Origin: Cliona cf. orientalis
Taxonomy: Eukaryota; Porifera; Demospongiae; Clionaida; Clionaidae
Direction of reading: 5' to 3'
Assembly: GCA_963930775.1 (NCBI GenBank)
Contig: OZ005698.1
Location: forward strand, 2,052,501-2,116,500
Length of the DNA: 64,000 nt
This document shows, in pieces, positions 33,193 to 46,093 of the stretch. Positions within the stretch are counted from its first letter, which is position 1; each line of letters opens with the position of its first letter. The notes under the pieces were generated by a model. That model was given only the letters and a program-made list of their open reading frames with translations. It had not been told where the DNA came from and did no database searches. The translations under genes were made by a program, and so were the position numbers.

Positions 33193-36083
33193 ATGTTCAC
33201 ACTGAAGTCTAGCATCATGGGAAAGGTTACTCTTCTGCAGGCCCCTATGTTGGATGAACTCAAAGGAATTCTGCAGAAAGATACTCCAAAATCCTTACAT
33301 GTAAGTGGTATAAAGCTATTGTAGTACGTACAAGCATAGATAATTAATTATTCTCCCCCCCCCCCCCCCCCCCCCCCCCCCCATCCCTAGCTATAGTCTA
33401 TGACACAAGGAATGAGCTCGCTTTGGCTCTCTCACTCCTCCAATGAATTTCAATGAAACTTATAATTTAGTTGCTTTTAGCTTGGGTCAAATATATATAG
33501 CTTCCGATCATCTCTGCTAGCACATGCCAGCTGTGCTGGGCTCCAATCCCTACATTGGGCTTAGCACAACCTGAATCAATAGCTATGTAATCTGATTTGG
33601 TTTTCTAGATGTTGGCCCTTGTTCACAATATGATCGCTGGCAAGCTGAAAGGTGCAGAGATATATACTAATGGATGGCCAGAATTTTCTGCTGTTGTGTG
33701 CCGTAGTGATGATGTGCTATTCCACCAGGTAAACGAATAATAAACTCTATATACCAGGGTCGACTATCATGATGAAGCATGCATAGATTGTCTCTATAGT
33801 TATTGATCATGATTCATGACATGATTGCATGTGTATAATTGATCAGAAGTAGCCTTGAATATACCATCAGCATCAATAAGTGTATGCATGATGGTGGAGA
33901 AAAGCTAGTGTAGGGATGTGTATATATACACATCCCTACACTCTAGCTAGATTTTCATGTAGGTAGTGAATGTGCCTATCCCTATAAATCTAGTTGTGTC
34001 CTTTTTGTCCCTGCCATCCCTACTTCATCCTTCAATTTCATTATTAAATTTTTTTTAACTTCCTCTATAAATTCTATTAATTTTGTAGTTTCTCTATTGC
34101 TATACTTCTGAACCTGAAGATCTCGTCAATTTGCTCCATGAAGCTAGACTAATTTCAGCTGAACAGAAATGGAATATTTTAGGTGATAGTCATGCATAAT
34201 AATAAATAATAATAATTACACTGTAGTGTCCTGGGCAAGCGCCCACTCCCGGTTAAGCGCCCATGTATTGTATTTCAAGGGGTCTGATTGTCAATGTTGC
34301 AATATCATATGGATTTATATCCTGGGTAAGTGCCCATGCAGGCCAAAATTGTGAGTTATGATTAAGCGCCCATATGCATGGGTGCTTACCTGGGGCACTA
34401 CGGTATTATTATTGCCACCCTCATTATCAGTGTACCTCACCTTGAACATTGCAGCTGAAGATGATGTTGTTGATACATTATTGAGAAGCCTCAGTTATCG
34501 AGGCGATGTCACATCGCATAATTATGTTTGTGCATACTACCTTCCTCCATCCGTTCAGCTCAAAGGACCCTTGTAAGTTTTACTTTCCTAAAAATCGGCA
34601 TGTAGTAATCATGCAATGTCCTATACTACATGTATGCTGAATATTAAGGGGGCTCTTTTCTGGTCCCTACACCTATTCTATCCCATTGTGGCAGCCCATT
34701 AATTTTTGTCCTTCATGCATCCGTTGAGATTTTGCTGACTCATTTGCTCTGCCAATTGTGTACATGTTATACAGATACCGTATATATAGCGGGAAATTTT
34801 CGAGGGAGAGACCTGCAATACGGCCAATGAGTTACAACTCAGACACCATAGGTCGGATTTTAATTGCAAGTATCTTTTAATTGCAAATTGCGAGTTTTAT
34901 AGATTCGCAAACATAAACATGGATGTATACTACAGTACGGTACAGGGTCATCTATTGCAATTTTTGGATTCGCAATTTGGCCAGACTTGACTACAACGCA
35001 ATTATTGAACTATGCAATTAAAACCCGTCCTATGGTATAGTAGCAAATAGTATAATTGATTGGCATGGAATATTTAGCATCGTACAAGCAGCTTAAATAG
35101 CCTAAGATTCCACAAAAGAAGCTTCTAGAAGCCCTAGTGTATAAATGAGATAGTCAGCTTAAACAAATGATATACATGTACATGTATATGTGAGAATAAT
35201 TACTGTAGTGAATCATGATACAGCAACCCATACAGACTATACACAGAGACAGACAACCCATGATCTAAGTGTTAGTGTGTGCTGGGCATGAGGAACTTCA
35301 ACATACTGTCCATGTGCATTACAGACCCTTCACGAATTTTGGGATTTTACAGCCACCCACGAAAGTTTTCTCCATGAAATTTTAGGCATGCCACACTCAT
35401 TTATGCGATCAGTTTAGCATTCCGTGAAAGTTTCAAATCTCACTCGAAAGTTTCCTGCTATAGTATACTATTATAATAAAATAATAATATTATTATGGTA
35501 CATCAAATGGTGCAAAACCATGGTCTCAAAGATAGGTGTCTATTTAGACACTGACCTCCTAGGAGGTGTATATATTATATACAGCGATTTGATTGGTCAA
35601 AAAGTACAATCTGTGCATGGCCATGGTACAATACCAAGACTACTTTGAATTCATGATTATATGTGTTGCAGGACATACCCAGATGATATTGTTCTTAGAC
35701 AATTGGAAGAGCATCATTCAGATATTGTTGCTTCAGCCTGGCCCTACTGCTCAGACAACCTACCTGCTAAGATCTCATTCTTCAAGTTACTGATTGAAAA
35801 TTACCACAGCGTGGGGCTATTTTCTCAAGATAAGCCAGATGAACCTATAGGCTGGTGCGTGCAGTATCCTTATGGCCATCCTGGCCATCTTTTTGTAGTA
35901 GAAGAGTATCGAAGAAGAGGGTTTGCCTCCCTGCTCCTGGAGTACATGTGCAGATGCATTCGAGCTGATGGGTTGACACCGCAGATCACCACTGAAGTTC
36001 AAAATGAATGTGGCAATAAACTGATGAAAAGATTTAGTTTTGTGGAACACGCAAACTTCAGATATGTTAGGCATTTATGTTAA
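33193..36083 (+). CDS. Glycine N-acyltransferase-like protein, five exons
   Basis: Exons 33193-33300, 33609-33728, 34089-34182, 34455-34572 and 35672-36083, all GT-AG with consistent phase, give 283 residues (275 if translation starts at the ATG at 33217). The GLYAT family is about 290 residues and transfers acyl groups from acyl-CoA to glycine or related amines, mostly in mitochondria. The N-terminal part contains MLDELKGILQ and GAEIYTNGWPEFSAVVCR. The C-terminal GNAT fold has PIGWCVQYPYGHPGHLFV followed by the acyl-CoA-binding motif YRRRGFASLLL (RxxGxA at 227-232) and TTEVQNECGNKLMKRFSF. Human substrates vary among GLYAT, GLYATL1, 2 and 3, so specificity is not assigned. Intron 4 is loaded with TIR elements. 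Confidence 0.88.
33355..33382. repeat. 28-base C tract
   Basis: Uninterrupted C run in GLYAT-like intron 1, about 55 bases after the donor. It is a G-quadruplex candidate on the minus strand. Confidence 0.9.
33907..33942. repeat. Perfect 36-bp palindrome in GLYAT-like intron 2
   Basis: Arms of 18 bases without spacer (AGTGTAGGGATGTGTATA and its complement), centred between 33924 and 33925. Confidence 0.93.
34219..34408. mobile_element. MITE with CTGTAGTGTCCTGGG ends
   Basis: Inverted ends (CTGTAGTGTCCTGGGCAAGCGCCCA and, on the other side, TGGGTGCTTACCTGGGGCACTACGG) in GLYAT-like intron 3. Related partial ends occur near 30295, 42926 and 62522 (GTAAGCGCCCATGGGTGCTT). Confidence 0.6.
34783..35465. 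mobile_element. CCGTATAGCGGG-type MITE interrupted by another element
   Basis: The left end (TACCGTATATATAGCGGGAAA) at about 34783 and right end (AGTTTCCTGCTATAG) at about 35465 belong to the family intact at 42338-42551. They are separated by extra DNA including a second MITE at about 34846-35035 with ends CCATAGGTCGGATTTTAATTGC / GCAATTAAAACCCGTCCTATGG. Confidence 0.55.
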
Positions 36084-37711
36084 ACATACTATCATAGAGT
36101 TGGTAGACACAATAAGTAGGGATGGTCCGGATAAAACAAAAACGTTAACTTTACATATTCATGATCTACACAGGAATATCTATCTATCTATCAAGCCCTG
36201 AAACATCCATGGAAACAATCAGGTATGCCTGAACTAGCTACCTAACTAGCTAGCTAGGTATTTTTAAAAAATATAAAGTGCATTTTGTCAATCCGCTTTA
36301 CGTCACACACATACGCAAGGGATAAAGCAATCAATAACTGTTTGTCTGTCTGTTGTTGTCGTCGTCGGCATGAAAATCACCAGATCTGGCATTCTAGGCA
36401 TCTGTGCGTGCTGTAAGCACAACCAATTGGTACAGAGCTTAGGCGTATATACTCTACAGAGCTCTAGTATAGTATAGCTATATTCTCTCTAACTTATATG
36501 TATTACTAATGCCAAAGGGAAATGAGCCGATTTCTTCTATCAGTAATTGGTTGACTATTCAGTTGGTGACGTTATTAACTGGCCAGCTTAAAGTTTTGCC
36601 CCCTCCTTCTGTATTGTCAAGTCAACGGCTAAGTTACTAGTACAAAAGGACCACATGATACAAATCAATTTTTGTTAAACAAGCTAAGTATCGTGATGAT
36701 CATGATATGCTCAGCTACTACAAGTTTCTAGTGCAACTGATTATGATGAAGACCCATGGAAGGACTGAAACCTAGTAGCTACCGTAGTACGTAAGAGTAG
36801 CTAGCCAGTTCTTTCATAGTCATCTCAAATACAATTATGTTAGCAAGATTAATTAGTACATGGGAATTAATGGTAAAGGAGGATTCAAACAAATTGATGT
36901 TGGGCAATTTACAAGTGCAATGGGGTTAATGAAAATGTCTGTAGCTATGGTACAAATCTATATGAAATTAGCTATGTATAGGTGCCAAAAATGCAACTGC
37001 AGATAGCTAGCTAATTGGACAGCCACCTCAACAGAAGACCCATTGCAAGTCACCTTGAAGGGTAAGCCTTATGCTTGAAGTCCTACTTGTGGGCTTTGTG
37101 AATGTTCCCATAACTTCTTTTACTCAGCGTTTCATTAAGGGATTGCTTAACAAAGCAACCAGACCTAAAATTAATGCTGATACCCAATAACTGATAGTTA
37201 AGGAGTTCTTTGAGACCAAGCATGCAACTGCAGACATGTGAGCCTTATCAGTGCAGCGCAGAACTAGCTAGGTGGGCCAGCCACCTCAACAAAGGCACCA
37301 TGCATAATAATGACATTGTACAAGTGTCGTGTTTCTTCTGGTGTTGGCATTGCAGTTAGTGATTCCATTATCGCAGCAGACTCTTTGCAATTGAGGACCA
37401 ATCACCTTTCACCAAGTTACAGTAAAAGATTTGGGGGTGACTGAGCATTATAATTTTACTCTTCAATTATGCTGAGAATAATCAAGAGTTCCTAGTAGCT
37501 ATAATAAAATTAATATAGCACAATAGAGATCGAGATGACTTGAATAGCAGTTGGTCTACATTTCTCATACCATCTTCGTTAAGGTTCCACGCTGTCTTCA
37601 ATCAGTGCACTACAAAGATGTGAACTATGAAGACCTACAAATCAGCCTTCTCTAGAGAATGCTATTGATAAATAAGTGAAATAAATTATACAGTGTAGGT
37701 GATAGCTACTA
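36084..37711. other. Intergenic spacer; block A begins near 36980
   Basis: No gene seen. From about 36980 the sequence (GCCAAAAATGCAACTGCAGATA) matches 53966 onward, marking the left edge of the tandem EGF-UPB1 duplication. 37200-37690 matches 55040-55520. Confidence 0.6.
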
Positions 37712-37936
37712 CCGTATAGCCGGAAATATTGGCGGGAATTAAATTTGGCGGTTGAGCCCAAAATCGCCATTGCAAGAATATTGGCGGATTTAAATTTGGC
37801 GGTTCGGTACGGGATCGCCATACGTATATATGCGCGTAGGAAATTTTGGCGGATTTTAATTTGGCGGTTGTAATCTAGACCGCCAAACCGCCAAATTTAA
37901 TTAATTCCCCGCCAAATTTTCCGGCTATATATACGG
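37712..37936. mobile_element. TA-flanked MITE, CCGTATAGCCGG ends
   Basis: 225 bp, TA on both sides, ends CCGTATAGCCGGAAA / TTTCCGGCTATATATACGG. Internal copies of TTGGCGG and AATTTAAATTTGGCGGT are arranged palindromically. It is absent at the corresponding place of block B (about 55540). Confidence 0.8.
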
Positions 37937-38205
37937 TATAACATAGTAAATTTAATGCAATGAATTTAGGAATGTACGAGGTGCATGCCATAGTAATTGG
38001 CCATATGGCTAGCTAGCCATGGCAGGCGAATGTGGCTTCACTGAGTCTGTTATAAAAGAGTACGCCAGCAGCAGCTACTCGACTCTACTCGACAGATAGA
38101 GCACTCGGCTGATTCCATTATTGGTAGAATCTAGATCTGTCACTATCATCATACTGAATCGATATTACTGGTGCACTCATTAGTAACATAGCAACGTATA
38201 CTGTC

Positions 38206-40791
38206 ATGAATCAAGCAAGTGCAATCGCAATTTTTGCAGTCATTTTGCTCACAGCAAGTACAGGTCAGTCTATAGTATTATTACTGATGCATGTTCCATG
38301 TACTGTGTTAAAATTTCATTGCTTCTCATGTACATGTGCACTGTCAATTCAAGATGTGCAAGGTCAGCAGGATAGTCACAAGCAACCTTGTCCAGCGGAA
38401 TACAAGTACTAGCTACTGCTTAAATGGAGGAGAGTGCTTTTCCGTTACTATTGCTGGACACACCACCAGGGGATGCCAGTAAGCAGACTGAGAATGTAGC
38501 ATGTTTGATTGATGTAAAAGCTATTGACAACTAAGAATAATCATAGCCTCGTCTGCACCTAGTCACCCCGATTGAAAAAGATTGGGGTGACTGGGGGTGA
38601 GGCTATGAAAATTATATTGTGTACATGCACATGCTCGTACTACAAGTGTCACATGTATATATACCTATATACCCCCTTGTCCTTGTTGTAGGTGTGCTAT
38701 TGGATACACTGGGACTCGATGTCAATTCAGGTCGATTGATTTGGATATTCTATACAGAAATGGACCAGAAAAAGGTATAGCTAAAACAATCGTGCGCATA
38801 GCTAATAGGGACCATTAACTACTATCTAGCTGCCACTCTGTGAATCGTACTAACTCGTTGACGTTAATTCATTATTGCCCATCATGTTCTCACTATTGAT
38901 GCATGTATAATTATTATTATTGTTATTACATGCATACTCCATGTCGCATTATCTTTCACTGCATATTAATTTCAAGATGTGCCAAGTCAGCAGAATAGTC
39001 ACAAGCAACCTTGTCCAGCGGGATACAAGTACTACTGCTTAAATGGAGGAGAGTGCTTTTCCATTACTATTGCTGGACATACCACCAGGGCATGCCAGTA
39101 AGTATAATAATATTATTGCTACAGAGAGCTTGGAAGTGTAATTACGTGCGTACTCATTATTGCTATTATGTAGGTGTGCTATTGGATACACTGGGACTCG
39201 ATGTCAATTCAGGTCGATTGATTTGGATATTCTATACGGAAATGGACCAGAAAAAGGTATAGCTAAAATTTCTGCAACAGTTATGCACATAATATATAGC
39301 TAATAGGGACCATTAATTACTATCTAGCTGCCACTCTGTGAATCGTGATAATTTAATATTACTAGCTCATTGACATTAAATAAATTCATTATTGCCAATC
39401 ATGTTCTCACTATAATTCAATTGATGCTATCAACACAGACAAGTGAGAATGTGTGTGCCCATCCTTGTTAAGCTAAGAACTATCATGTATAGTATATATT
39501 GCATGCATACTCTTGCATGCATACTCCACGTCGCATTAAATTAAAAACTTTCATTGTATCTCACTTCAAGATGTGCAAGGTCAGCAGCATAGTCACAAGC
39601 AGCCTTGTTCAGCGGAATACAAGTACTACTGCTTAAATGGAGGAGAGTGCTTTTCCATTACTATTGCTGGACATACCACCAGGGCATGCCAGTAAGTATA
39701 ATAATGTTGCTATAGAGAGCTTGGAAGTGTAATTATGTATGTGCTCATTATTGCTATTATGTAGGTGTGCTATTGGATACACTGGGATTCGATGTCAATT
39801 CAGGTCGATTGATTTGGATATTCTATACGGAAATGGACCAGAAAAAGGTAGCTAAATTTTTTGCAATGACATGCCAAGATTGCTTGATTATAGCATAGCT
39901 AGCGCTAATCTGGATTACTATCCATGTAGCTGCCACACTATGATACTAATTACAAGCTCATGGTATTCGGCTAGGCAATTCATAAACAGCTGTTCAGCGT
40001 GCGTGTATATACAATGCATTTGTATCGTGCCATTTAATTACCAACCATTAAAAATTTTAAAAATTAATGATATTGAATTTCAGTGGATATTGCCCAACAT
40101 GGTGACCACACGTTACCCTGCCAACCTGGGAATGAATACCACTGCCTCAACGGAGGAACCTGCTTTGTGGTCAATCTAGGAGGTGGACATATTTCCACCG
40201 GGCATGCCAGTGAGTTGCAGCTGGGACATTAATATATTCAACTATTATAGGCGCAGCGGTTGACAATGTGTGCCATACAAACTTGCTATTTATAATACCT
40301 GCAATAGACTCTTATGACAGCCGTTTTCATAGCTGCACGAATAAATTCAGGGACTAGCTATAGTCTACTATGGCATGAAAACTACACCTGCATTACAACT
40401 GTGGCTAGTATTAGCTGATCCTTGCATGCCTATTTTAATTTGCCTTCACAAATAATAATTTTAATAATAGCTATACTGTATAGTAACTTTCAGTAGTAGC
40501 TGCTGATCAGGTGTTAAAAAGGATCCCGGAGCAACTTGTAATGCTGCTCGTTTGAGCCAGCCCTATAACTACCTACATATCTAGTCATTAATTTTATCCT
40601 TGTATACTAATTTCAATAAGATTCTCCATACAGTTGTACCAGTGAATTTACCGGCAGAAGATATGAATATCAAAACATTCCCTTGACCTTCTAGATGATC
40701 TTGACTCGGAACCATATCACGGTAATTTCAGCTAATAGTAAAATTTAATATTCTATGATTAAGCTTTCATTTCAGCAGGTCGCTGAACAAG
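38206..40791 (+). pseudogene. EGF-like secreted peptide gene, block A (damaged)
   Basis: A signal-peptide exon (38206-38263, MNQASAIAIFAVILLTAST) is followed by four two-exon EGF modules: 38354-38478 + 38692-38774, 38977-39097 + 39174-39256, 39571-39691 + 39765-39847, and 40084-40209 + about 40634-40695; then a short terminal exon ending VAEQV-stop at about 40791. Modules 2 and 3 are open with good splice sites (CPAGYKYYCLNGG, ACQCAIGYTGTRCQF). Module 1 has a 4-bp insertion producing TAG. Module 4 has a 1-bp loss before its fourth cysteine and TGT to TAT at its sixth. Every module starts and ends in phase 1, so skipping module 1 would keep frame through modules 2 and 3, with only the C terminus altered. 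A transcript that does this cannot be excluded, but decay is more likely. Confidence 0.65.
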
Positions 40792-41357
40792 TCTGATTTG
40801 GCTACACGGCACAGAGAAATATCATGACCCACCTTTCATTAAAATCATGAACACTTAATAATAGTAGTTTTCAACACTTTTTGCTAGCTAGACTCTAGTA
40901 GTTCAAATTTGCCTCTTCACTGACCAGGATCGCAATAGGCTTTGATATGTGTAACCCGAGTCAGAATAGATTTTAGATTCAGGAATTTAATTTTATCATA
41001 ATTCATTTTGATAATGCTATGATCAAACTTTGGCATGATCTGGAACTTCAGAATTGAAACAGTTCAATAGTTAACTTCGGGTTGTAAAAATTTGTGAGTT
41101 ATTTAGTTATTGGTAATGTTGAATAATGAAATAATCACCGTATCCCTAGTAGCTTCATCTTCATTGTATAAATTATGGTAAAGGGTCACTATAGTAGCAT
41201 ACTTAAGTTATGCAATGTTACGTAATCGTATTATCGAACTGTGCTGAGCCCCACCCATGTTTAGTGCGCATGGGCGATCAATCATGTGACCGGGGAAAGA
41301 GCACCCGCCTCCAGCTCCCGCCTCTACACAAGACCATTAATGTAGCTAGCTAGCAAA
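40792..41357. other. Spacer before UPB1 copy A
   Basis: No gene seen. Matches 59730-60514 apart from insertions there. The last 150 bp contain the likely UPB1 promoter (GAGCCCCACCCATGTTTAGTGCGCATG), conserved in both blocks. Confidence 0.5.
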
Positions 41358-41877
41358 ATGGCAACTGAAGTAGAGAGCTTGGAGAAGTTGCTTGAGTCTG
41401 CAGGGCAGCGAGCTTTGACAGAACATGAACTCTCTGAGGCTAAAAGGATTCTCTACGGAAATCCAGCTCAGTAAGTAAATGTCCCTAAATTGTAAATTTA
41501 TATACTAGACGACCCTTACCAATATTGGATAGTAGGTGGGCAAATTGGAGCTCTAGCCTTGGAGCAAAAATAGCATCTCATCCTAGGAGCAGTTAATCAT
41601 ATGCATTTTTAATCTTGAGTGTACATGTACCTGGGTGTTATACATGCATGTAGCCCCTCTTTTGACTGTGGAATATTAAGTTACCCCTTTAATCAATACT
41701 ACATATAATATGTACGTAATACATAATATTAATTATAAACCTTGCATAAGCTACATACATGTAGATCTATATGTCAATGCAGCCTTTATAATATGCCTAA
41801 ATATCCACAATATATTCCTTCAGGATTGCATGCATGCTTTCATGAACGTGTTCATAGATGTACTGAAGTACATGTGT

Positions 41878-42061
41878 AGGACGGGTTTATAGTTTAATAA
41901 TTGTGTTCTAGTCAAATTGCGAATCCAATAATTGCGATGGACGACCCCGTACCGTACTATAATAATATACGTGCACGTTTATGTTTGCGAATCTATTAAT
42001 TGCGAAACGTACAAAAACTCCCAATTCGCAATTAATAGGTACTCACATTTAAAACTTGAAC
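41878..42061. mobile_element. Degenerate AATTGCG-type MITE in UPB1 A intron 1
   Basis: AGGACGGGTTTATAGTTTAATAATTG at the left and AATTAATAGGTACTC at the right place it in the same family as 45889-46093 and 63363-63569, but its terminal CCGTAGG ends are eroded. Confidence 0.5.
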
Positions 42062-42337
42062 TATGATAATCCATGTCCCTTCTCCTTAATTCGCCCTTTG
42101 CCCTCCCCCTTGATGAGTGAAACCCTGCTCATTATCTTCTGCAGATCACTGGAAGTTCCTGCGAGTGCCTAGAAGCTAGCCGATGAGAAGAACTTTGAGA
42201 TCAAGATGTGTCGTATTGGAGCGGCCAGTGAGCAGATTCATCCTCCGCGCCTGGTCCGAGTAGCTGTGGTACAGAATACAATCGTCAGACCAACCACAGA
42301 CCCCGTCAAGGAACAGGTAAGGTAGTCTTGTTTAATA

Positions 42338-42551
42338 CCGTATAGCGGGAAACTTTCGAGGGAGAAAACTTTCACGAATTTCGCGATTTTTCCGCCATCC
42401 GCAAAAGTTTTCTCCACGAAATTCTAGGCATGCCACACCCATTATGCGACCAGTTTTAGCATTCCGCGAAACTTTTCTCCTTTCTCCACGAAATGCTCCT
42501 TTCCTACCAATCTGCGAAAGTTTTCTCCCTCAAAAATTTCCTGCTATACGG
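42338..42551. mobile_element. TA-flanked MITE, CCGTATAGCGGG ends
   Basis: 214 bp between TA dinucleotides; ends CCGTATAGCGGGAAACTTTC / TTTCCTGCTATACGG. The interior repeats GAAAGTTTTCTCC in both orientations. Missing from the same intron of copy B, so it arrived after the block duplication or was lost there. Confidence 0.85.
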
Positions 42552-42565
42552 TATAGAAGGCCTGA

Positions 42566-42910
42566 CAGTGGCGTCTCTAGACAATTGTTTAACTGGGTGC
42601 AAGTTATTGAATGTAACCGCACAGGTGGATGTATAAAGCTAGCGGAAGTGTACTAGCCCGAGTATAATGTAGTACTATTAATATACTATTCCATGTAGAC
42701 AGTCTGTGTACATGTATGTAGTGATACAATATTATATGACATGTTACATCACTGGCTGTGACAGTATAGTGAAACATGCATACTGTGACAGGCTACTGTA
42801 CAGGTAAACAATAATACAATATAATATTATTATGCATGCATAGGATGGGTGCACAGGTGCATGGATTGGGTGCAAATGAACCCACATGCACCCCCTTGAC
42901 GACACCACTG
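42566..42910. mobile_element. hAT-like non-autonomous element
   Basis: 345 bp with ends CAGTGGCGTCTCTAGAC / GACGACACCACTG and a perfect 8-bp target duplication AGGCCTGA (42558-42565 and 42911-42918). The empty site (GGGCCTGACATACTG) is preserved in UPB1 copy B near 62512. Confidence 0.9.
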
Positions 42911-44846
42911 AGGCCTGATATACTGTAGTATCACGGGTAAGCGCCCATGGGTGCTTAAACCATTATCTATGCTTAAATATTTATACATGTGTAACTCGCA
43001 ATATTGCCCATACCCGGTTTGAATAGAAGCTGCTACATTGAGCCCTTAACACTGCTGTGTAATACAAAGAGGTGTTACGATAATATTTTACTGATTATGT
43101 GATTGTAGATTGAAGCTTTGCACCAGCGTGTGATCACTGAAATGACAGAGGCAGCTTACCAGTGTGGGACTAATGTCATATGCTACCAGGAGGCCTGGAG
43201 TGAGTTAATGGAGTAATTCAATGTACCTTAGGAGTGGGGACTCACTTTAGTGCACATGTCAGGGGCGTAGCCAGGATTATAGGTAAGGGGGTGCTGGAGT
43301 ACGCGCACAAAGTGCGTGCGCAAAATTTTAATATTATTTAAAATTTTAAGCCACACCCACTTATTAACCGTCAAGGTCGAAGTTCAAATTGTCAAAGAAT
43401 ATGCGTTCTGAATGTAGCTAGCATGCTAGCTCAAGGTTTTCAGCCAGATCTTGGGATAAGATAAGTTTCTAACTGTCTTCTAAGCTGTTTTTTTGTAGTA
43501 TAATATGATAGTTTTGGAGTTACTAAAGAAAATGTATTGGGCTATTCCAGTTAATAAGGATACACCCCTATGGAGGAGCAGTTTGGGTATTTATACCCTC
43601 AACACTTAATTAACTGATTATACCCCTATGATACAATGATTAAACTAAGAATTCAGATCACCAAAATTTAAATTTCGCTAAAATATCTACTGAGAGTCAA
43701 TTCACCAAACTAACTCAATGGATCTCTGATACAATGATTAGAACTTGAATACTATCCCATATCACTTAATATTATTAGTTAATTAATTAATTAACTCATG
43801 ATACACTTGCATAATACCAATTATGTGTCATAATAATATTATTATTACCTATACTATAATTAGTTGGCCTAAGAGATAACTCAGAGACCTACTAGCTTCT
43901 AAGTTATCCCTCATCAGGCAGTGTTGCCATGGCATAGCTACCGTATAGCGGGAAGTTTTTGAGGGAGAAAACTTTCACGGATCAGTAGGAAAGGAGCATT
44001 TCGCGGAGAAAACTTTCACAGAATGTTAAAACTGGTCGCATAATGGGTGCAGCATGCCTAAAATTTCATGGAGAAAACTTTCGCGGATGGCTGAAAAATC
44101 GCAAAATTTGTGAAAGTTTTCTCCCTCGAAAGTTTCCCACTACACAATATAACATCATAGTACAAGTTGGTTACACACACCGATTGGTTCAGTCTCTATG
44201 CTTCTTAAGGTTGAGTCGGTAAGTTATCCACATGCAACCTACATGTATACTAACATCACTCTCCACTAAAGTATTCATAATAATATTATTATAATTATTC
44301 AAATGAGTGTAGACTACCATAGTAACAATAGATGATTTCCAACTTCAGCGCTAGTGGAGATCATCCAGCATGGAATACTGCTATTTTCATCCACTGACTA
44401 TTTTACAGTACCTTAGGTGCAGTTTGAGCTTAAGTGCTCTAAGGTACCCACAGCATGGCTTAATTATTATTAGCCATTGTCATCTCTAGCTGGTCAGCTA
44501 GCTGTGCCCTTTTATCAATGCACCCCCCTCCCCAAATTTTGATTATGCCCACCAACTATGATTAAGGATTGAGGTATATAGACAATCGTTTTGGTACAGT
44601 ACCTTGGATTACCGTTATAAGGGAAACAGGCAATCATTAACTTTGATGTTCCTAACGTTGCAGGTCAGTAATTTTTAATGATGTATTCAACTTCATTTTT
44701 CTTTTGCATATCAAACTTCTTGAAATCTTCCTTCAGTGATTATCTGGCTCTAGCTGAACAAAGTAATCCCCCAATTACCAAACCATGATTAGTGTGATGG
44801 GGTGGTTCAGTGATGTATTCAAGTAGCAGCAAATTAAAGGGCCAGG

Positions 44847-45499
44847 CAGTGGGATAGCTATACCAGAGCCTACCAGGGCACAGGCCCAGGCCAAACTGGT
44901 CTGTGCCATGGTAAAATAGCCAATTTACGGATCAAGTATATACCTCAAAGCAAAAACAAGTGGATCACGTTAGCCTATAATGAGGGTTATAATACTTTAG
45001 TATCACATAATTCTCCCATGACAGTTTTCAACATAATCCAATTAATCATAGTAATTAACACAGTGTTCACTCCACCACACGTAATTATGTCAAGCATGCA
45101 TGCCAGTCTGGCATATTTGCACATACTTCTTGTCCAATCTTGAAAACTATCATGGGACTAGTACAATTAAGTAGTAAGTGCAAGTAATATTATGCCAGTT
45201 TAAACTCACATGTTTGATATACATGTAGTTATGTATAGTGGATCCGATCGAGTGAATAGTTCATTAATCACTATGATTAACTGAGTTATTTTGAGAACCA
45301 TCATGGGAGAAGGTAGTGCATGTGCATGCAACTTAGGCAACCCACTTGTTTTGGCTGTGAGGTATATAGCTGTTGCAAATGTAATAAAATTTTTTCATTG
45401 GGTTGGGAGAGATCGAGGTCGATAAGAGTCTCAAATTCTCAAGTCATCACTGGGTCCACCAAGTGCCTGGGTAACTTTACAAGTCTAGATACGCCACTG
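44847..45499. mobile_element. hAT-like element inside array unit 1
   Basis: 653 bp, ends CAGTGGGATAGCTATACC / GTCTAGATACGCCACTG, flanked by GGGCCAGG and GTGCCAGG (7 of 8 match). The equivalents in later units were copied with the array. A related copy in opposite orientation is at 57094-57772. Confidence 0.8.
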
Positions 45500-45888
45500 G
45501 TGCCAGGTGGCACACTATTAGGGCATAAAAATTGCCTATTACGTCAAGGTGACATGCAAATTTGTACACAAAAGTATAGGGGTGCATTTAAATAGTGTAA
45601 ATGGTGCACTTCAGGCCAAGGTGGTACATGTATCACGGGCATGTTAATTAGATCGGCTACGGTAACCCCTCGACCCAATTAATTATTACAGAATGACCGT
45701 ACCCCAAGTACACAAATTACTTCAGTATGGATGACCCTCTAAACTCAATTAATTCTTGGTATATTATGACCCCTTAGTATAATAATTGAATTTTGAGAAA
45801 TCAACCCCTCAATACCAACTTCCTCCATAGGGGTGTATCCTTATTAACTGGAATAGCCCAATTCACCAAACTTATTGCTTTCCAGCTA

Positions 45889-46093
45889 CCGTAGGACGAG
45901 TTTTAATTGCGTAGTTAATAATTGTGTTCTAGTCAAGTCAGGCCAAATTGCGAATCCAATAATTGCGTGGACGACCCCGTACCGTACTGTAGTATACGTG
46001 CACGTTTATGTTTGCGAATCTATTAATTGCGAAACGTAGAAAAACTCGCAATTCGCAATTAATAGATACTCGCAATTAAAACTCGACCTACGG
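45889..46093. mobile_element. TA-flanked CCGTAGG MITE at an array junction
   Basis: 205 bp with ends CCGTAGGACGAGTTTTAATT / AATTAAAACTCGACCTACGG and TA on both sides. The interior carries AATTGCGAATCC-type repeats. Copies recur at about 48260-48465 and 50628-50833. Confidence 0.85.

Noticed and set aside
45320-45595. A 91-codon ORF repeated identically at 47703 and 50071 (and altered at 52405)
   Set aside because: Its identity follows from the tandem array being recent. It crosses the end of a hAT-like element, has no signal or domain, and the inverted relative at 57094-57772 does not keep it open.
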